This document shows, in pieces, positions 20,671-32,515 of a stretch of DNA of 64,000 nt. Both the position numbers and the translations under genes were made by a program. The DNA comes from Lineus longissimus. Lineage: Eukaryota > Nemertea > Pilidiophora > Heteronemertea > Lineidae. Position 1 is the stretch's first letter. Each line of letters opens with the position of its first letter. Below the pieces are notes generated by a model. That model was given only the letters and a program-made list of their open reading frames with translations. It was not told the DNA's origin and did not search any database. Location of the stretch: the NCBI RefSeq assembly GCF_910592395.1, contig NC_088323.1, forward strand, positions 14,061,501-14,125,500, given 5' to 3'.

Positions 20671-20969
20671 ATCATATTGTAAGCAAATTCGTATTCTTTC
20701 GTTGATGTGAAATAACCTTCGCATGTATATTCGTATTTCTATTGTATATAGGTAGTTTTGTGCTCTATGCAAAGTAATTTTGTTGAGCAATAAACCTAAA
20801 ACCTTATTCTACATGTTATGTGTTGTCATGCAATCAACCACCATCCATGCAATCAGTCACCAGCTCTGAAGTCCCAAGGTTGCCTATCCTCGTTTAGATT
20901 CCATATTGTCGACCATTCATCATCCATTGCAAATTCTTTCGAAGTGATGGCCTGCCTTTTGTCTAGACA

Positions 20970-21268
20970 ACTATTTTGTATTCATCAGTTGGCCGGGGCA
21001 ACACATTGACAACAAAACTATCACCGCCACAAGCTGCTGAAAACCCTAAGAAATCTACAATTTGCCTGTCTAAGCAAAATGTTCAAAGACATCACACAGC
21101 AACCGAATCCATCAAAACAACTCTTATTTTGTACTCATGAGTTGGCCAGGGCAACAGGTTGACCACAAAACTATCACCGCAACAATCTGGTCAAAACTCT
21201 AAGAAAACTACACCTGGCCTGACTAGGTAACATGTTAAAAGACATCACGCAGCAACCGACAAAACAAC
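20970..21268. repeat. Imperfect tandem dimer, ~150-bp units (left arm)
   Basis: Units at 20970-21122 and 21123-21268 share TTTTGTA(T/C)TCAT, GTTGGCC(G/A)GGGCAACA, AAACTATCACCGC and AAAGACATCAC(A/G)CAGCAACCGA. They lie immediately before the Pao protease segment. Confidence 0.75.
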
Positions 21269-21272
21269 TCAA

Positions 21273-22290
21273 ATGGTTGCTACTACTGACCCCATCAACC
21301 AGCGTGGATGGAGAACATGTAAGGAGTACAGATACATAGCGGACATTGAAAGCAAGTTGGCAAATAACTGCAGTGACGCTGAATTCACTACTGTGGTTAT
21401 AATGATTGGATGTGATCATGCTTTCCAGTTCCTAGTGAAGCGATTAGTGAAAGGGGACGGGCCGACAGTACATTATCCCAATTTGGGGTGTTTTGTGTCA
21501 GGGCCATTGTTCCTCGTCAAATTCGAACACTCCGTAATCGAATCAGCAGATCAAATCAACCAAAACGAGGAGAATATCATCAAGAATAACGATCAGGAGA
21601 TTCAAGTACTCCAGGATTTCGTCAAAGGCACTATACTACAAACAGGCGAGAATGATAAAAACTTTAATGAACAGTTTAAATCGGACTTTATGGAGAAAAA
21701 AAAGTTCAAGGATGGACACTATTTGGTCCCATTACCATGGAGATCAGGCTACGCTGAGCTACTCACCAACAAAAGGGAATGCGAAGCCAGGCTACGTCAA
21801 GTCATGGCAAGACTACGTAAGTTAAACCTCTTTAACTATTCCCAAGCAGAGTCTTTCGAATAGTCAGAGTCTTTTATTTGAAAGACTCTGACCCAAGTAA
21901 TGCAGGAAAACACTGAAAAGGGCTTCATTTCGGAGGACAACCCAGATGATGGTTAAACCGGTCACTACCTGCCTCTTTTTCCCGAACTTCGTCACAGTGA
22001 AACCACTCCCTTGAGAATCGTTTTCAGCGCCAGTAGTGGCAGCCGATCGCTCAACTCATGCTTAGATGAATGACCTAATATGTTACAGGATCTCACTGAA
22101 CTTTTTATGCTCTTCAGGACCAAACAGATCGGTCTGTCTGCAGATATCGCTCGGGCCTTTTTGGCTATACAGTCACTAGAATCGGAGACGAAGTGGGTTC
22201 AATTCCTCTGGCACAAATAGAATGATGTCTCGAAAGAACTTGTTCTGTGTAAATCACTGTAATACCGTGACAAGCCCTTCGGCGATAATG
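21273..22290 (+). pseudogene. BEL/Pao protease-to-RT region (left arm)
   Basis: A 196-codon open frame reads VIMIGCDHAFQFLVKRLVKG, LGCFVSGPL, KFKDGHYLVPLPWRSGY and RLRQVMARLRKLNLFNY, the Pao linker between the aspartic protease and RT. Past its stop at 21861, broken frames give HYLPLFPELRHSETTPLRIV, SLNSCLD, MLQDLTELFMLFRTKQIGL and SADIARAFLAIQ (RT motif A), then FLWHK. RT motifs with the catalytic YxDD are not found here; the next Pao sequence resumes at 24740 after an inserted stretch. The four arm differences at 21288-21337 fall at the start of this frame. Confidence 0.75.
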
Positions 22291-23046
22291 GCTCACTGTG
22301 AGAAATGATTGCTATAATGTTGTCAACAGGGACTGGACCAATTGGTTCACTTACTGAATCCAAGATGGCGGACCACCAGACTAAAATGCGAGTACTAATT
22401 GAAGAGCTTAGAAGGAAATCAGGCTAAGCCACATTTTAAACCCTATATTTGGAGAAAAATGCAAAAATATGAAAAAAATCTTCACATTCCCTGGAAACAC
22501 GCAAGTGATGATTTCTAGATATCGCTGAATCATTAAGAGGCACAGATTATATGTGTTGAAAGCATTTGCTTATTTAAGGGTATAAATACTGCAAAATGTG
22601 CATAAACCAAGAAGGGTTGTTACAACTAGTTACACTACGGACTTAGTGATAAGGCCTCGTCCCATCGCCCTTACCGGCCACTACGACAAGTCAATACTCT
22701 TGCTGATGATTCGTCATTATTGGTCGTCGCAAAAACAACGAATTGACACAGATATCAACTAGGTCAACCAATCACGCGGTAGTCTGGCGGACACACCTCC
22801 ACGACACACTTTATGTGACTTAGCATGGTGTCCCTGATGCGGCCACTAAAGACATGATGACGTAGATTGCCACAACAAACTTGTGGTGTGAAGCTGTACT
22901 CCTCCTACTATAATATTACGTCTGGAGGCAAAGTCGTAAGGTGTACAGTTAGCCGACGACGTTTGGTGTGCAGGTTTCTAATGTCTTCGGCATTCCGCGG
23001 GCGATGTGAAATTAGTTCGCCGAGGTTATGGAAGAAAAAAACCAAA

Positions 23047-23724
23047 ATGGTGGGAGTGTCGGAGAACGAGAAGCGTACTGCAATTTTTTCCGCATCAATT
23101 TTGAAGTACGAGGATAATGAGGCGTTGGGGAGTTCGTTCAAGAGCCATATAACTTTTGCATACCAGGGTTATGAAACTGCCGGCTTGTTAGAAAAATGTC
23201 GGCGGATTAGATGGTCTTCGTTTTTGGACATTTTTTTGTTGGTTAGCACGAACGATTGTTGTAGTCGTTCCAGTGCAAGTGGACATGGTGGAGCCAGTGC
23301 TAGTGGGCCAGGTTACTCTACCAGTGAAATATGCAGGCGTATTGATGTAAGTTTTGTCTGTTATAGTGGTGACTTCTCGCTACGTTAATTGCAAAATACA
23401 TGTACATGATAAGAATGAGTTTACATAAGCAATATAATCTTTGTTTAAAAATAGTGAAATACATTGAAAAGACTTCACCACGTACACGAAGGAGTGCAGG
23501 GAGTTTTCATATATCCATCGCTGTTGGGAAGAGAAGGCAAATAAGCCTGGCCAAAGCCTGGGGCCAAATTGGTTGCCTTGGATGAGCCGTCATCAGTGAA
23601 TTCACCTTTTTCATTACAGATTGTTAAATTATTCACAGACATACTTGTGGGTAGGCCTAATCCAGAAGAAACATACCGCCAGCCTTTCCTCCGGGTTTTT
23701 CCTACAGCCTTCCAGCACAGATAA
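23047..23724 (+). CDS. Two-exon gene model, 134 residues, unidentified (left arm)
   Basis: Exon 1 (23047-23346) starts at AAAATGG and codes 100 residues: MVGVSENEKRTAIFSASILK, YEDNEALGSSFKSHITFAY, a Ser/Gly-rich stretch (SSASGHGGASASGPG) and EICRRID. It ends at GAT|GTAAGT. Exon 2 (23620-23724) follows a polypyrimidine tract and TTACAG, codes IVKLFTDILVGRPNPEETYR and FLRVFPTAFQHR, and stops with TAA. Both borders are phase 0. An AATAAA lies 36 bp past the stop. The same structure is intact in the other arm. I do not recognise the family. The upstream frame is open for another 60 codons, so the true start could lie earlier. A minus-strand frame overlaps exon 2 but has no such supporting signals. 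Confidence 0.5.
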
Positions 23725-23760
23725 TTCACTTATTTTTCAATATATTTTTCAATATTTTTC

Positions 23761-23766
23761 AATAAA
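23761..23766 (+). terminator. AATAAA polyadenylation signal of the two-exon gene
   Basis: AATAAA sits 36 bp downstream of the TAA at 23722-23724, in an AT-rich context of repeated TTTTTCAATA. The mirror copy is at 27344-27349. Confidence 0.45.
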
Positions 23767-24739
23767 ACTTGCAAAATATGTTTTAAATAACCTATTTTAT
23801 TGATTTATGTCAAGAAAATATAATTTTGATAACTTTGAAACCTGGTGGACGCTGGTGGACGCTATTTAGGATGTCCGGCCTATACGTATACGTTGACTTC
23901 AGAATTCACCGGCCATCCGCATCAGGCTGCAAGTGCAACTCTGTCAGTCAGTGTCACCCAAACCAGGTCATACAAATGCTGTCAGCGATTCACAGACAAC
24001 TAATTGACACTTCGATGAGTATTTCCATCACCTCGACATCTGAAAACTTACTGATTTTGTACGGAAAGCAAGCAGTGAACGATGTAAACATTAATGGATG
24101 ACGGGAATTACAGTGATTACCTCGTTCCGAATGCTCACCATAAGCTTAGTTGCATACAGTCATACACCTGCAATACTTCATCGATCCCAGGTTGATTATC
24201 GGCTAATGTAGCATATCATTATCACACCCCCGGATCAAACCTTACTAATCAAACCTGAAACTATCGAACTGGCACGATATTCGTTCTTTTCTTTAAATAT
24301 TTGTCGATGGAATCAAATGGAATCAAATGGAATAAATTGTTTGTGGCCGATTTGCACTACTCACACGCGTCCAAAAAATCAACATTTTGCGAATGTACTC
24401 GATTTGTTGGAACATAGTAAGCTCGTCCCCTTGTACGAATGTACGTACATATGACCATAATAAATCAATATGAATAACACCCTGGAAAAGGGGCGTGGCA
24501 AAATTACATGGAAAAACGAAAAAAACAGATATATACGATGGTTTGTTGTCCAAAATCACTTCACGAGACACACATATGATGCCAAACACAGCCAATGATG
24601 CCGATTGCGCCCGAATCGGTCAGCCCTTATGGACAAACGAGGTTATCGCAAAATGAGGTTAAAAAACCCATGCAACTTTAATGGTCACTATAGACAGTGA
24701 GCCAATATTCGGAAATGTTTCCCGCCCATTCACATTGGC

Positions 24740-25160
24740 TATTACTGTTCACAAGCATCTGTCAAGTTGATACTCAAGTCGCCAAGGATATGTAAACCGA
24801 ATCAGATCAGGTAGCATTGGATTATTTCCAGGAGTCTTGTTCAATCTGCGCCAATTGAGTTCAAACTCGGAAACACTCGATCAAAGAATCAGAGCGGAAG
24901 GATCATCGTGGGGGTGCTTGGATTAAAATGGAATACCAAATCTGACCAGATCCAAATCGCGGAAAAGGATCTCACCTCATCAGGAGAACTTACTTAACGG
25001 AAAGTAACCTCTCGGACCGCGTCAATCTTCGACCCGCTAGGTATTGTAGCACCGCTTGCAGTCCCTGCTAAGACTTATGTCAACGAACGGAGAGGAAATA
25101 AAACCTGGGATGAACACTTATCAATTACTGTGGCTGCAGCTCTTATATTTTGTTTCCTTT
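24740..25160 (+). pseudogene. BEL/Pao RT end and following A17-type region (left arm)
   Basis: Legible parts are VLGLKWNTKSDQIQIAEK, KVTSRTASIFDPLGIVAPLA and KTYVNERRGNKTWDEHLS. 'LGLKWN' and 'R..ASIFDPLGIVAP' are hallmarks of the Pao region after the RT active site. A stop and a frameshift lie near 24990. A third copy at 39300-39560 matches it. From 25165 to the palindrome centre (25542) I recognise nothing. Confidence 0.7.
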
Positions 25161-25542
25161 TGTTACCATGGTCACAGGTTACCTCTTCAGTCTACCTCCA
25201 GTCAGGTGCCTGTTCACTCACTCATGTTTTCTTTGTCTTTCAGTGTATCTTTACACTTACAAATTAGTTCCAAGTTTTATTGCCTTCAGTATTGCAAATG
25301 CGGTCTAAGGTTTCATATTTTCAGAGGGTTTTTGTAGAGTGATAATTTCGGCACTTTTTTGTGCAACATCTCTTGTCTATTGAACCTTATGCTTAAACTT
25401 GATCACTAAAACAAAGGAGTCTGGGCTTTTGCCAATGTAGCTAGGAGGAGTGTTCTGTTACGATACTTTCCTCCTTACCTAATTTCGATTTTCGTACTTC
25501 CCAGTTCAAGTTTATAGTCATCACGAGGTAAATACTTTACTT

Positions 25543-25567
25543 ATTGTTTATAGCACCCTCAAGCACG
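25543..25567. other. 25-bp spacer at the palindrome centre
   Basis: The spacer starts ATTGTTTATAGCACCC and separates perfectly paired arms (…AAATACTTTACTT / AAGTAAAGTATTT…). Such a short spacer makes a cruciform or single-strand hairpin possible. Confidence 0.95.
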
Positions 25568-25949
25568 AAGTAAAGTATTTACCTCGTGATGACTATAAAC
25601 TTGAACTGGGAAGTACGAAAATCGAAATTAGGTAAGGAGGAAAGTATCGTAACAGAACACTCCTCCTAGCTACATTGGCAAAAGCCCAGACTCCTTTGTT
25701 TTAGTGATCAAGTTTAAGCATAAGGTTCAATAGACAAGAGATGTTGCACAAAAAAGTGCCGAAATTATCACTCTACAAAAACCCTCTGAAAATATGAAAC
25801 CTTAGACCGCATTTGCAATACTGAAGGCAATAAAACTTGGAACTAATTTGTAAGTGTAAAGATACACTGAAAGACAAAGAAAACATGAGTGAGTGAACAG
25901 GCACCTGACTGGAGGTAGACTGAAGAGGTAACCTGTGACCATGGTAACA

Positions 25950-26370
25950 AAAGGAAACAAAATATAAGAGCTGCAGCCACAGTAATTGATAAGTGTTCAT
26001 CCCAGGTTTTATTTCCTCTCCGTTCGTTGACATAAGTCTTAGCAGGGACTGCAAGCGGTGCTACAATACCTAGCGGGTCGAAGATTGACGCGGTCCGAGA
26101 GGTTACTTTCCGTTAAGTAAGTTCTCCTGATGAGGTGAGATCCTTTTCCGCGATTTGGATCTGGTCAGATTTGGTATTCCATTTTAATCCAAGCACCCCC
26201 ACGATGATCCTTCCGCTCTGATTCTTTGATCGAGTGTTTCCGAGTTTGAACTCAATTGGCGCAGATTGAACAAGACTCCTGGAAATAATCCAATGCTACC
26301 TGATCTGATTCGGTTTACATATCCTTGGCGACTTGAGTATCAACTTGACAGATGCTTGTGAACAGTAATA
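25950..26370 (-). pseudogene. BEL/Pao RT end and A17-type region (right arm)
   Basis: Mirror of 24740-25160, with the same stop and frameshift; I see no difference between the arms here. Confidence 0.7.
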
Positions 26371-27385
26371 GCCAATGTGAATGGGCGGGAAACATTTCCG
26401 AATATTGGCTCACTGTCTATAGTGACCATTAAAGTTGCATGGGTTTTTTAACCTCATTTTGCGATAACCTCGTTTGTCCATAAGGGCTGACCGATTCGGG
26501 CGCAATCGGCATCATTGGCTGTGTTTGGCATCATATGTGTGTCTCGTGAAGTGATTTTGGACAACAAACCATCGTATATATCTGTTTTTTTCGTTTTTCC
26601 ATGTAATTTTGCCACGCCCCTTTTCCAGGGTGTTATTCATATTGATTTATTATGGTCATATGTACGTACATTCGTACAAGGGGACGAGCTTACTATGTTC
26701 CAACAAATCGAGTACATTCGCAAAATGTTGATTTTTTGGACGCGTGTGAGTAGTGCAAATCGGCCACAAACAATTTATTCCATTTGATTCCATTTGATTC
26801 CATCGACAAATATTTAAAGAAAAGAACGAATATCGTGCCAGTTCGATAGTTTCAGGTTTGATTAGTAAGGTTTGATCCGGGGGTGTGATAATGATATGCT
26901 ACATTAGCCGATAATCAACCTGGGATCGATGAAGTATTGCAGGTGTATGACTGTATGCAACTAAGCTTATGGTGAGCATTCGGAACGAGGTAATCACTGT
27001 AATTCCCGTCATCCATTAATGTTTACATCGTTCACTGCTTGCTTTCCGTACAAAATCAGTAAGTTTTCAGATGTCGAGGTGATGGAAATACTCATCGAAG
27101 TGTCAATTAGTTGTCTGTGAATCGCTGACAGCATTTGTATGACCTGGTTTGGGTGACACTGACTGACAGAGTTGCACTTGCAGCCTGATGCGGATGGCCG
27201 GTGAATTCTGAAGTCAACGTATACGTATAGGCCGGACATCCTAAATAGCGTCCACCAGCGTCCACCAGGTTTCAAAGTTATCAAAATTATATTTTCTTGA
27301 CATAAATCAATAAAATAGGTTATTTAAAACATATTTTGCAAGTTTTATTGAAAAATATTGAAAAATATATTGAAAAATAAGTGAA

Positions 27386-28063
27386 TTATCTGTGCTGGAA
27401 GGCTGTAGGAAAAACCCGGAGGAAAGGCTGGCGGTATGTTTCTTCTGGATTAGGCCTACCCACAAGTATGTCTGTGAATAATTTAACAATCTGTAATGAA
27501 AAAGGTGAATTCACTGATGACGGCTCATCCAAGGCAACCAATTTGGCCCCAGGCTTTGGCCAGGCTTATTTGCCTTCTCTTCCCAACAGCGATGGATATA
27601 TGAAAACTCCCTGCACTCCTTCGTGTACGTGGTGAAGTCTTTTCAATGTATTTCACTATTTTTAAACAAAGATTATATTGCTTATGTAAACTCATTCTTA
27701 TCATGTACATGTATTTTGCAATTAACGTAGCGAGAAGTCACCACTATAACAGACAAAACTTACATCAATACGCCTGCATATTTCACTGGTAGAGTAACCT
27801 GGCCCACTAGCACTGGCTCCACCATGTCCACTTGCACTGGAACGACTACAACAATCGTTCGTGCTAACCAACAAAAAAATGTCCAAAAACGAAGACCATC
27901 TAATCCGCCGACATTTTTCTAACAAGCCGGCAGTTTCATAACCCTGGTATGCAAAAGTTATATGGCTCTTGAACGAACTCCCCAACGCCTCATTATCCTC
28001 GTACTTCAAAATTGATGCGGAAAAAATTGCAGTACGCTTCTCGTTCTCCGACACTCCCACCAT
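27386..28063 (-). CDS. Two-exon gene model, 134 residues (right arm)
   Basis: Mirror of 23047-23724: exon 1 is 28063-27764, exon 2 is 27490-27386, with the same donor, acceptor, stop and AATAAA (27349-27344). The protein is identical as far as I can read. The two copies face each other across the palindrome centre, transcribed inward. Function unknown. Confidence 0.5.
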
Positions 28064-28820
28064 TTTGGTTTTTTTCTTCCATAACCTCGGCGAACTAATT
28101 TCACATCGCCCGCGGAATGCCGAAGACATTAGAAACCTGCACACCAAACGTCGTCGGCTAACTGTACACCTTACGACTTTGCCTCCAGACGTAATATTAT
28201 AGTAGGAGGAGTACAGCTTCACACCACAAGTTTGTTGTGGCAATCTACGTCATCATGTCTTTAGTGGCCGCATCAGGGACACCATGCTAAGTCACATAAA
28301 GTGTGTCGTGGAGGTGTGTCCGCCAGACTACCGCGTGATTGGTTGACCTAGTTGATATCTGTGTCAATTCGTTGTTTTTGCGACGACCAATAATGACGAA
28401 TCATCAGCAAGAGTATTGACTTGTCGTAGTGGCCGGTAAGGGCGATGGGACGAGGCCTTATCACTAAGTCCGTAGTGTAACTAGTTGTAACAACCCTTCT
28501 TGGTTTATGCACATTTTGCAGTATTTATACCCTTAAATAAGCAAATGCTTTCAACACATATAATCTGTGCCTCTTAATGATTCAGCGATATCTAGAAATC
28601 ATCACTTGCGTGTTTCCAGGGAATGTGAAGATTTTTTTCATATTTTTGCATTTTTCTCCAAATATAGGGTTTAAAATGTGGCTTAGCCTGATTATACTTC
28701 TAAGCTCTTCAATTAGTACTCGCATTTTAGTCTGGTGGTCCGCCATCTTGGATTCAGTAAGTGAACCAATTGGTCCAGTCCCTGTTGACAACATTATAGC
28801 AATCATTTCTCACAGTGAGC

Positions 28821-29838
28821 CATTATCGCCGAAGGGCTTGTCACGGTATTACAGTGATTTACACAGAACAAGTTCTTTCGAGACATCATTCTATTTGTGC
28901 CAGAGGAATTGAACCCACTTCGTCTCCGATTCTAGTGACTGTATAGCCAAAAAGGCCCGAGCGATATCTGCAGACAGACCGATCTGTTTGGTCCTGAAGA
29001 GCATAAAAAGTTCAGTGAGATCCTGTAACATATTAGGTCATTCATCTAAGCATGAGTTGAGCGATCGGCTGCCACTACTGGCGCTGAAAACGATTCTCAA
29101 GGGAGTGGTTTCACTGTGACGAAGTTCGGGAAAAAGAGGCAGGTAGTGACCGGTTTAACCATCATCTGGGTTGTCCTCCGAAATGAAGCCCTTTTCAGTG
29201 TTTTCCTGCATTACTTGGGTCAGAGTCTTTCAAATAAAAGACTCTGACTATTCGAAAGACTCTGCTTGGGAATAGTTAAAGAGGTTTAACTTACGTAGTC
29301 TTGCCATGACTTGACGTAGCCTGGCTTCGCATTCCCTTTTGTTGGTGAGTAGCTCAGCGTAGCCTGATCTCCATGGTAATGGGACCAAATAGTGTCCATC
29401 CTTGAACTTTTTTTTCTCCATAAAGTCCGATTTAAACTGTTCATTAAAGTTTTTATCATTCTCGCCTGTTTGTAGTATAGTGCCTTTGACGAAATCCTGG
29501 AGTACTTGAATCTCCTGATCGTTATTCTTGATGATATTCTCCTCGTTTTGGTTGATTTGATCTGCTGATTCGATTACGGAGTGTTCGAATTTGACGAGGA
29601 ACAATGGCCCTGACACAAAACACCCCAAATTGGGATAATGTACTGTCGGCCCGTCCCCTTTCACTAATCGCTTCACTAGGAACTGGAAAGCATGATCACA
29701 TCCAATCATTATAACCACAGTAGTGAATTCAGCGTCACTGCAGTTATTTGCCAACTTGCTTTCAATGTCCGCTGTGTGTCTGTACTCCTTACATGTTCTA
29801 CATCCACGCTGGTTGATGGGGTTAGTAGTAGCAACCAT
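28821..29838 (-). pseudogene. BEL/Pao protease-to-RT region (right arm)
   Basis: Mirror of 21273-22290. Its first residues differ at four positions from the left arm (N for D, C for W, H for Y, T for I). At three of these the right arm agrees with the third Pao copy (40440-40520), so the left arm carries most of the new changes. Confidence 0.75.
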
Positions 29839-29842
29839 TTGA

Positions 29843-30141
29843 GTTGTTTTGTCGGTTGCTGCGTGATGTCTTTTAACATGTTACCTAGTCAGGCCAGGTG
29901 TAGTTTTCTTAGAGTTTTGACCAGATTGTTGCGGTGATAGTTTTGTGGTCAACCTGTTGCCCTGGCCAACTCATGAGTACAAAATAAGAGTTGTTTTGAT
30001 GGATTCGGTTGCTGTGTGATGTCTTTGAACATTTTGCTTAGACAGGCAAATTGTAGATTTCTTAGGGTTTTCAGCAGCTTGTGGCGGTGATAGTTTTGTT
30101 GTCAATGTGTTGCCCCGGCCAACTGATGAATACAAAATAGT
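29843..30141. repeat. Imperfect tandem dimer (right arm)
   Basis: Mirror of 20970-21268. Confidence 0.75.
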
Positions 30142-30440
30142 TGTCTAGACAAAAGGCAGGCCATCACTTCGAAAGAATTTGCAATGGATGATGAATGGTC
30201 GACAATATGGAATCTAAACGAGGATAGGCAACCTTGGGACTTCAGAGCTGGTGACTGATTGCATGGATGGTGGTTGATTGCATGACAACACATAACATGT
30301 AGAATAAGGTTTTAGGTTTATTGCTCAACAAAATTACTTTGCATAGAGCACAAAACTACCTATATACAATAGAAATACGAATATACATGCGAAGGTTATT
30401 TCACATCAACGAAAGAATACGAATTTGCTTACAATATGAT

Positions 30441-31146
30441 TAGAGTAGTTGGAGAGACTTTGACAAAAATTTAGTTAGTTTTATTAATATATTCTTTGGC
30501 GAGTTCAAAAGTTTTACAAATTTGAATATATCGGGATATCTGTGAAAGTCGGCTGGAATGTAATTTACTCGAATGTTTGAAAAGAAGGGGCATACGAGGA
30601 CGTGGTGAAATTCATCTCCAACTACTCCCAGGTTACATTTATTACATGTACGTTCTAGTCGGGAGGGGGGGGGGGGGGGTATTATTATATCGGCCTAATT
30701 CTATAGGGAGTTTATGGTTGGTTCATCTAAATTTACAGAGTAATATACGTTGGGCTTGAGATAGACAAAGCAAATCATTCTCAAAACCCCATGAAAACGT
30801 GATTTCTCTGTATATCAAACATTTGGGAGAGTTTATCAGAGTATTGCGCCATTCTTGGAGATACTGGTCCTCGGGTCGTCTTCTGACAATTTCACCGAGA
30901 TAATTAACGTTGGGGAACATCTGTGTCAGCCAGATGTCCCCGAGCCCACAAAGTTCCAAAATATTTTTGACAAACGCGACCCATTTGATATTTTGACCGT
31001 TTTGGTGTCTATGGTATGCAATTTTATACATTTTTCCGGCTATAGTTTGTTCCTGTAGGACCAGTTTCCTCCCAGAATTTTACCATCTTGACTTTAACAT
31101 TGATATACAATGGAAATCTACCTAATTCTCCATATCCCATAGCGTT
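30441..31146 (-). pseudogene. LINE C-terminal region (right arm)
   Basis: Mirror of 19966-20670, including the CxxC…H…C motif; the homopolymer inside it is one base longer (15 G at 30665-30679). Confidence 0.6.
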
Positions 31147-31451
31147 TGGTGTTGAGCGCTTTAACTTTAGTATATATTTACAGAATAACAGGTGCAATCT
31201 TTCTATGCACGCGTGGTCTTATTACTTCAGCGATTCCGAATGATGTCATTCTTTGAAAATCTGCAAATGTAAGATGTTGATTTCAAAGTCGGGGAGGGGT
31301 CAGATGATATGCAGATGTTATCCAGCATTTCCCATTTTACAATCTTGCAATATACACATATCTTGTGAAAGTTTGAACTGTGGCCTCCGAGGCATTAACA
31401 CTGACTGATTGTTAATATATCGTTTCTAGTTTGAGTTTTCTGCTGTGTTCC

Positions 31452-32515
31452 TGCGAATGTATGAATATATATATACTCTCTCAATCAACACTCCTACTTT
31501 GATTTCGATCGCCTTATTCTGCAAGGTAACATATTCGGTTTCCAACCGAAGTGTGGAAGGCCTGTTGGCAGCGCATTTTTTAGAGTTCACGTTTGCGCCC
31601 TACGTATGATCTTTGATTCTGATTTTCTGTACGTCTGAATACTTTTGAGATATGGCGCACATTACTGTGTCACTTGGATTTCCATACTTCTGTTTAAAAG
31701 ATGCGTGAAGACTGCAGTGGGGTCTCTTACCACAAGTGTGACATTTGCTCTGGTTGCTGCATTCCTTAGCGATGTGAGAGGTTCTTAGGCAGTTATTGCA
31801 AAGGCGTTTGTTGAAAACGGCACTGTATCAGTCAGCTGGCGATAGTGTACACTCAAAACAAGAATTACCGGAGTTCCAAAACTGACACTTCTTGGGTCTG
31901 GCGGGAACACTTTCAAATGAATCCACTGAAACTTTATTTCCTTTCTGGCTTGTATTTCGAATTTGCATACTTTTCCTATGAGTATTATCCGAATGTGAAG
32001 GAGCATCCGCGCGTTCTCCGACGTTCTCAAGCTGTTCTGCCAATGAATTAATGAATCGCTTGAAGTCAAAGGCATCCTGTTGTCCCGAAGTTTCCATCTT
32101 TTCCCGGCAGAATTTTGGTAGTTTCTTTTCAATGATTGGTACGATAAAGGGAGCGCATTGGTAGACATCAACGTTGAGGTTTTCAAGGGACCGTATGTCT
32201 CATCATTACTCGGTTGTGGAATGCCCGGAGAGCATTATTATGCCCTGCTGGGCCTGGCATTTCCAAGAGGTTATTCACATGTGATCGAATGATTTTTCGG
32301 TGTTGTCCGAAGTGTTCTTTCAGGATTTTTACCAGTACCTTCAAGTTGAAGACCAGCAACGGCGTCAGTTGCTGTGCCCGTTAACTGCCCTTTGATGTAA
32401 TTGTATTTCATGCGTAGTTTGCACGGAGAAAATGCCGCTTCAATAGTGGCCCTAAAAGATTTCAATGATGTGCAAGTCCCATCGAATGTCGGTAATTTCA
32501 ACTTTGGCAGTTGGA
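31452..32515 (-). pseudogene. BEL/Pao gag (right arm)
   Basis: Mirror of 18597-19660 with the same in-frame stop and the same truncated N terminus. One substitution (position mirrored from 18948) changes F to S in a broken frame. Confidence 0.75.

Larger units (their letters stand above)
22291..24726 (+). other. ~2.4-kb stretch between Pao RT halves, gene-bearing (left arm)
   Basis: Pao sequence ends near 22290 (ELVLCKSL ... DKPFGDNGSL) and resumes near 24740. The interval has no transposase or retroelement motif and no clear terminal repeats. It contains a YY1-like CAAGATGGCGGAC with an ATG frame (MADHQTKMRVLIEELR, 22365 onward), the two-exon gene model at 23047-23724 and further short frames. 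It could be host sequence captured by, or inserted into, the Pao copy. The third Pao copy (39600 region) lacks it but also lacks part of RT. Confidence 0.45.
16989..25542 (+). repeat. Left arm of a 17.1-kb palindrome (8.55 kb)
   Basis: Sequence from 16989 to 25542 is repeated in inverted form at 25568-34123. Sums of paired coordinates are 51112 at the outer end and 51110 at the centre, so only two net 1-bp indels separate the arms. I see few substitutions: 18948, a cluster at 21288, 21311, 21333 and 21337, and a small block near 22424. The outer junction at 16988/16989 is abrupt. Confidence 0.95.

Noticed and set aside
23475-23729. Minus-strand 84-codon open frame overlapping exon 2 of the palindrome gene
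   Set aside because: It looks protein-like, but has no splice or polyadenylation signals that fit, whereas the plus-strand model has donor, acceptor, phase, stop and AATAAA. I keep the plus-strand reading but cannot exclude the other.
25056-25337. 93-codon frame near the palindrome centre as a membrane protein
   Set aside because: Its first part is Pao sequence read in a wrong frame (the FDPLG region reads in another); the rest has no recognisable family.
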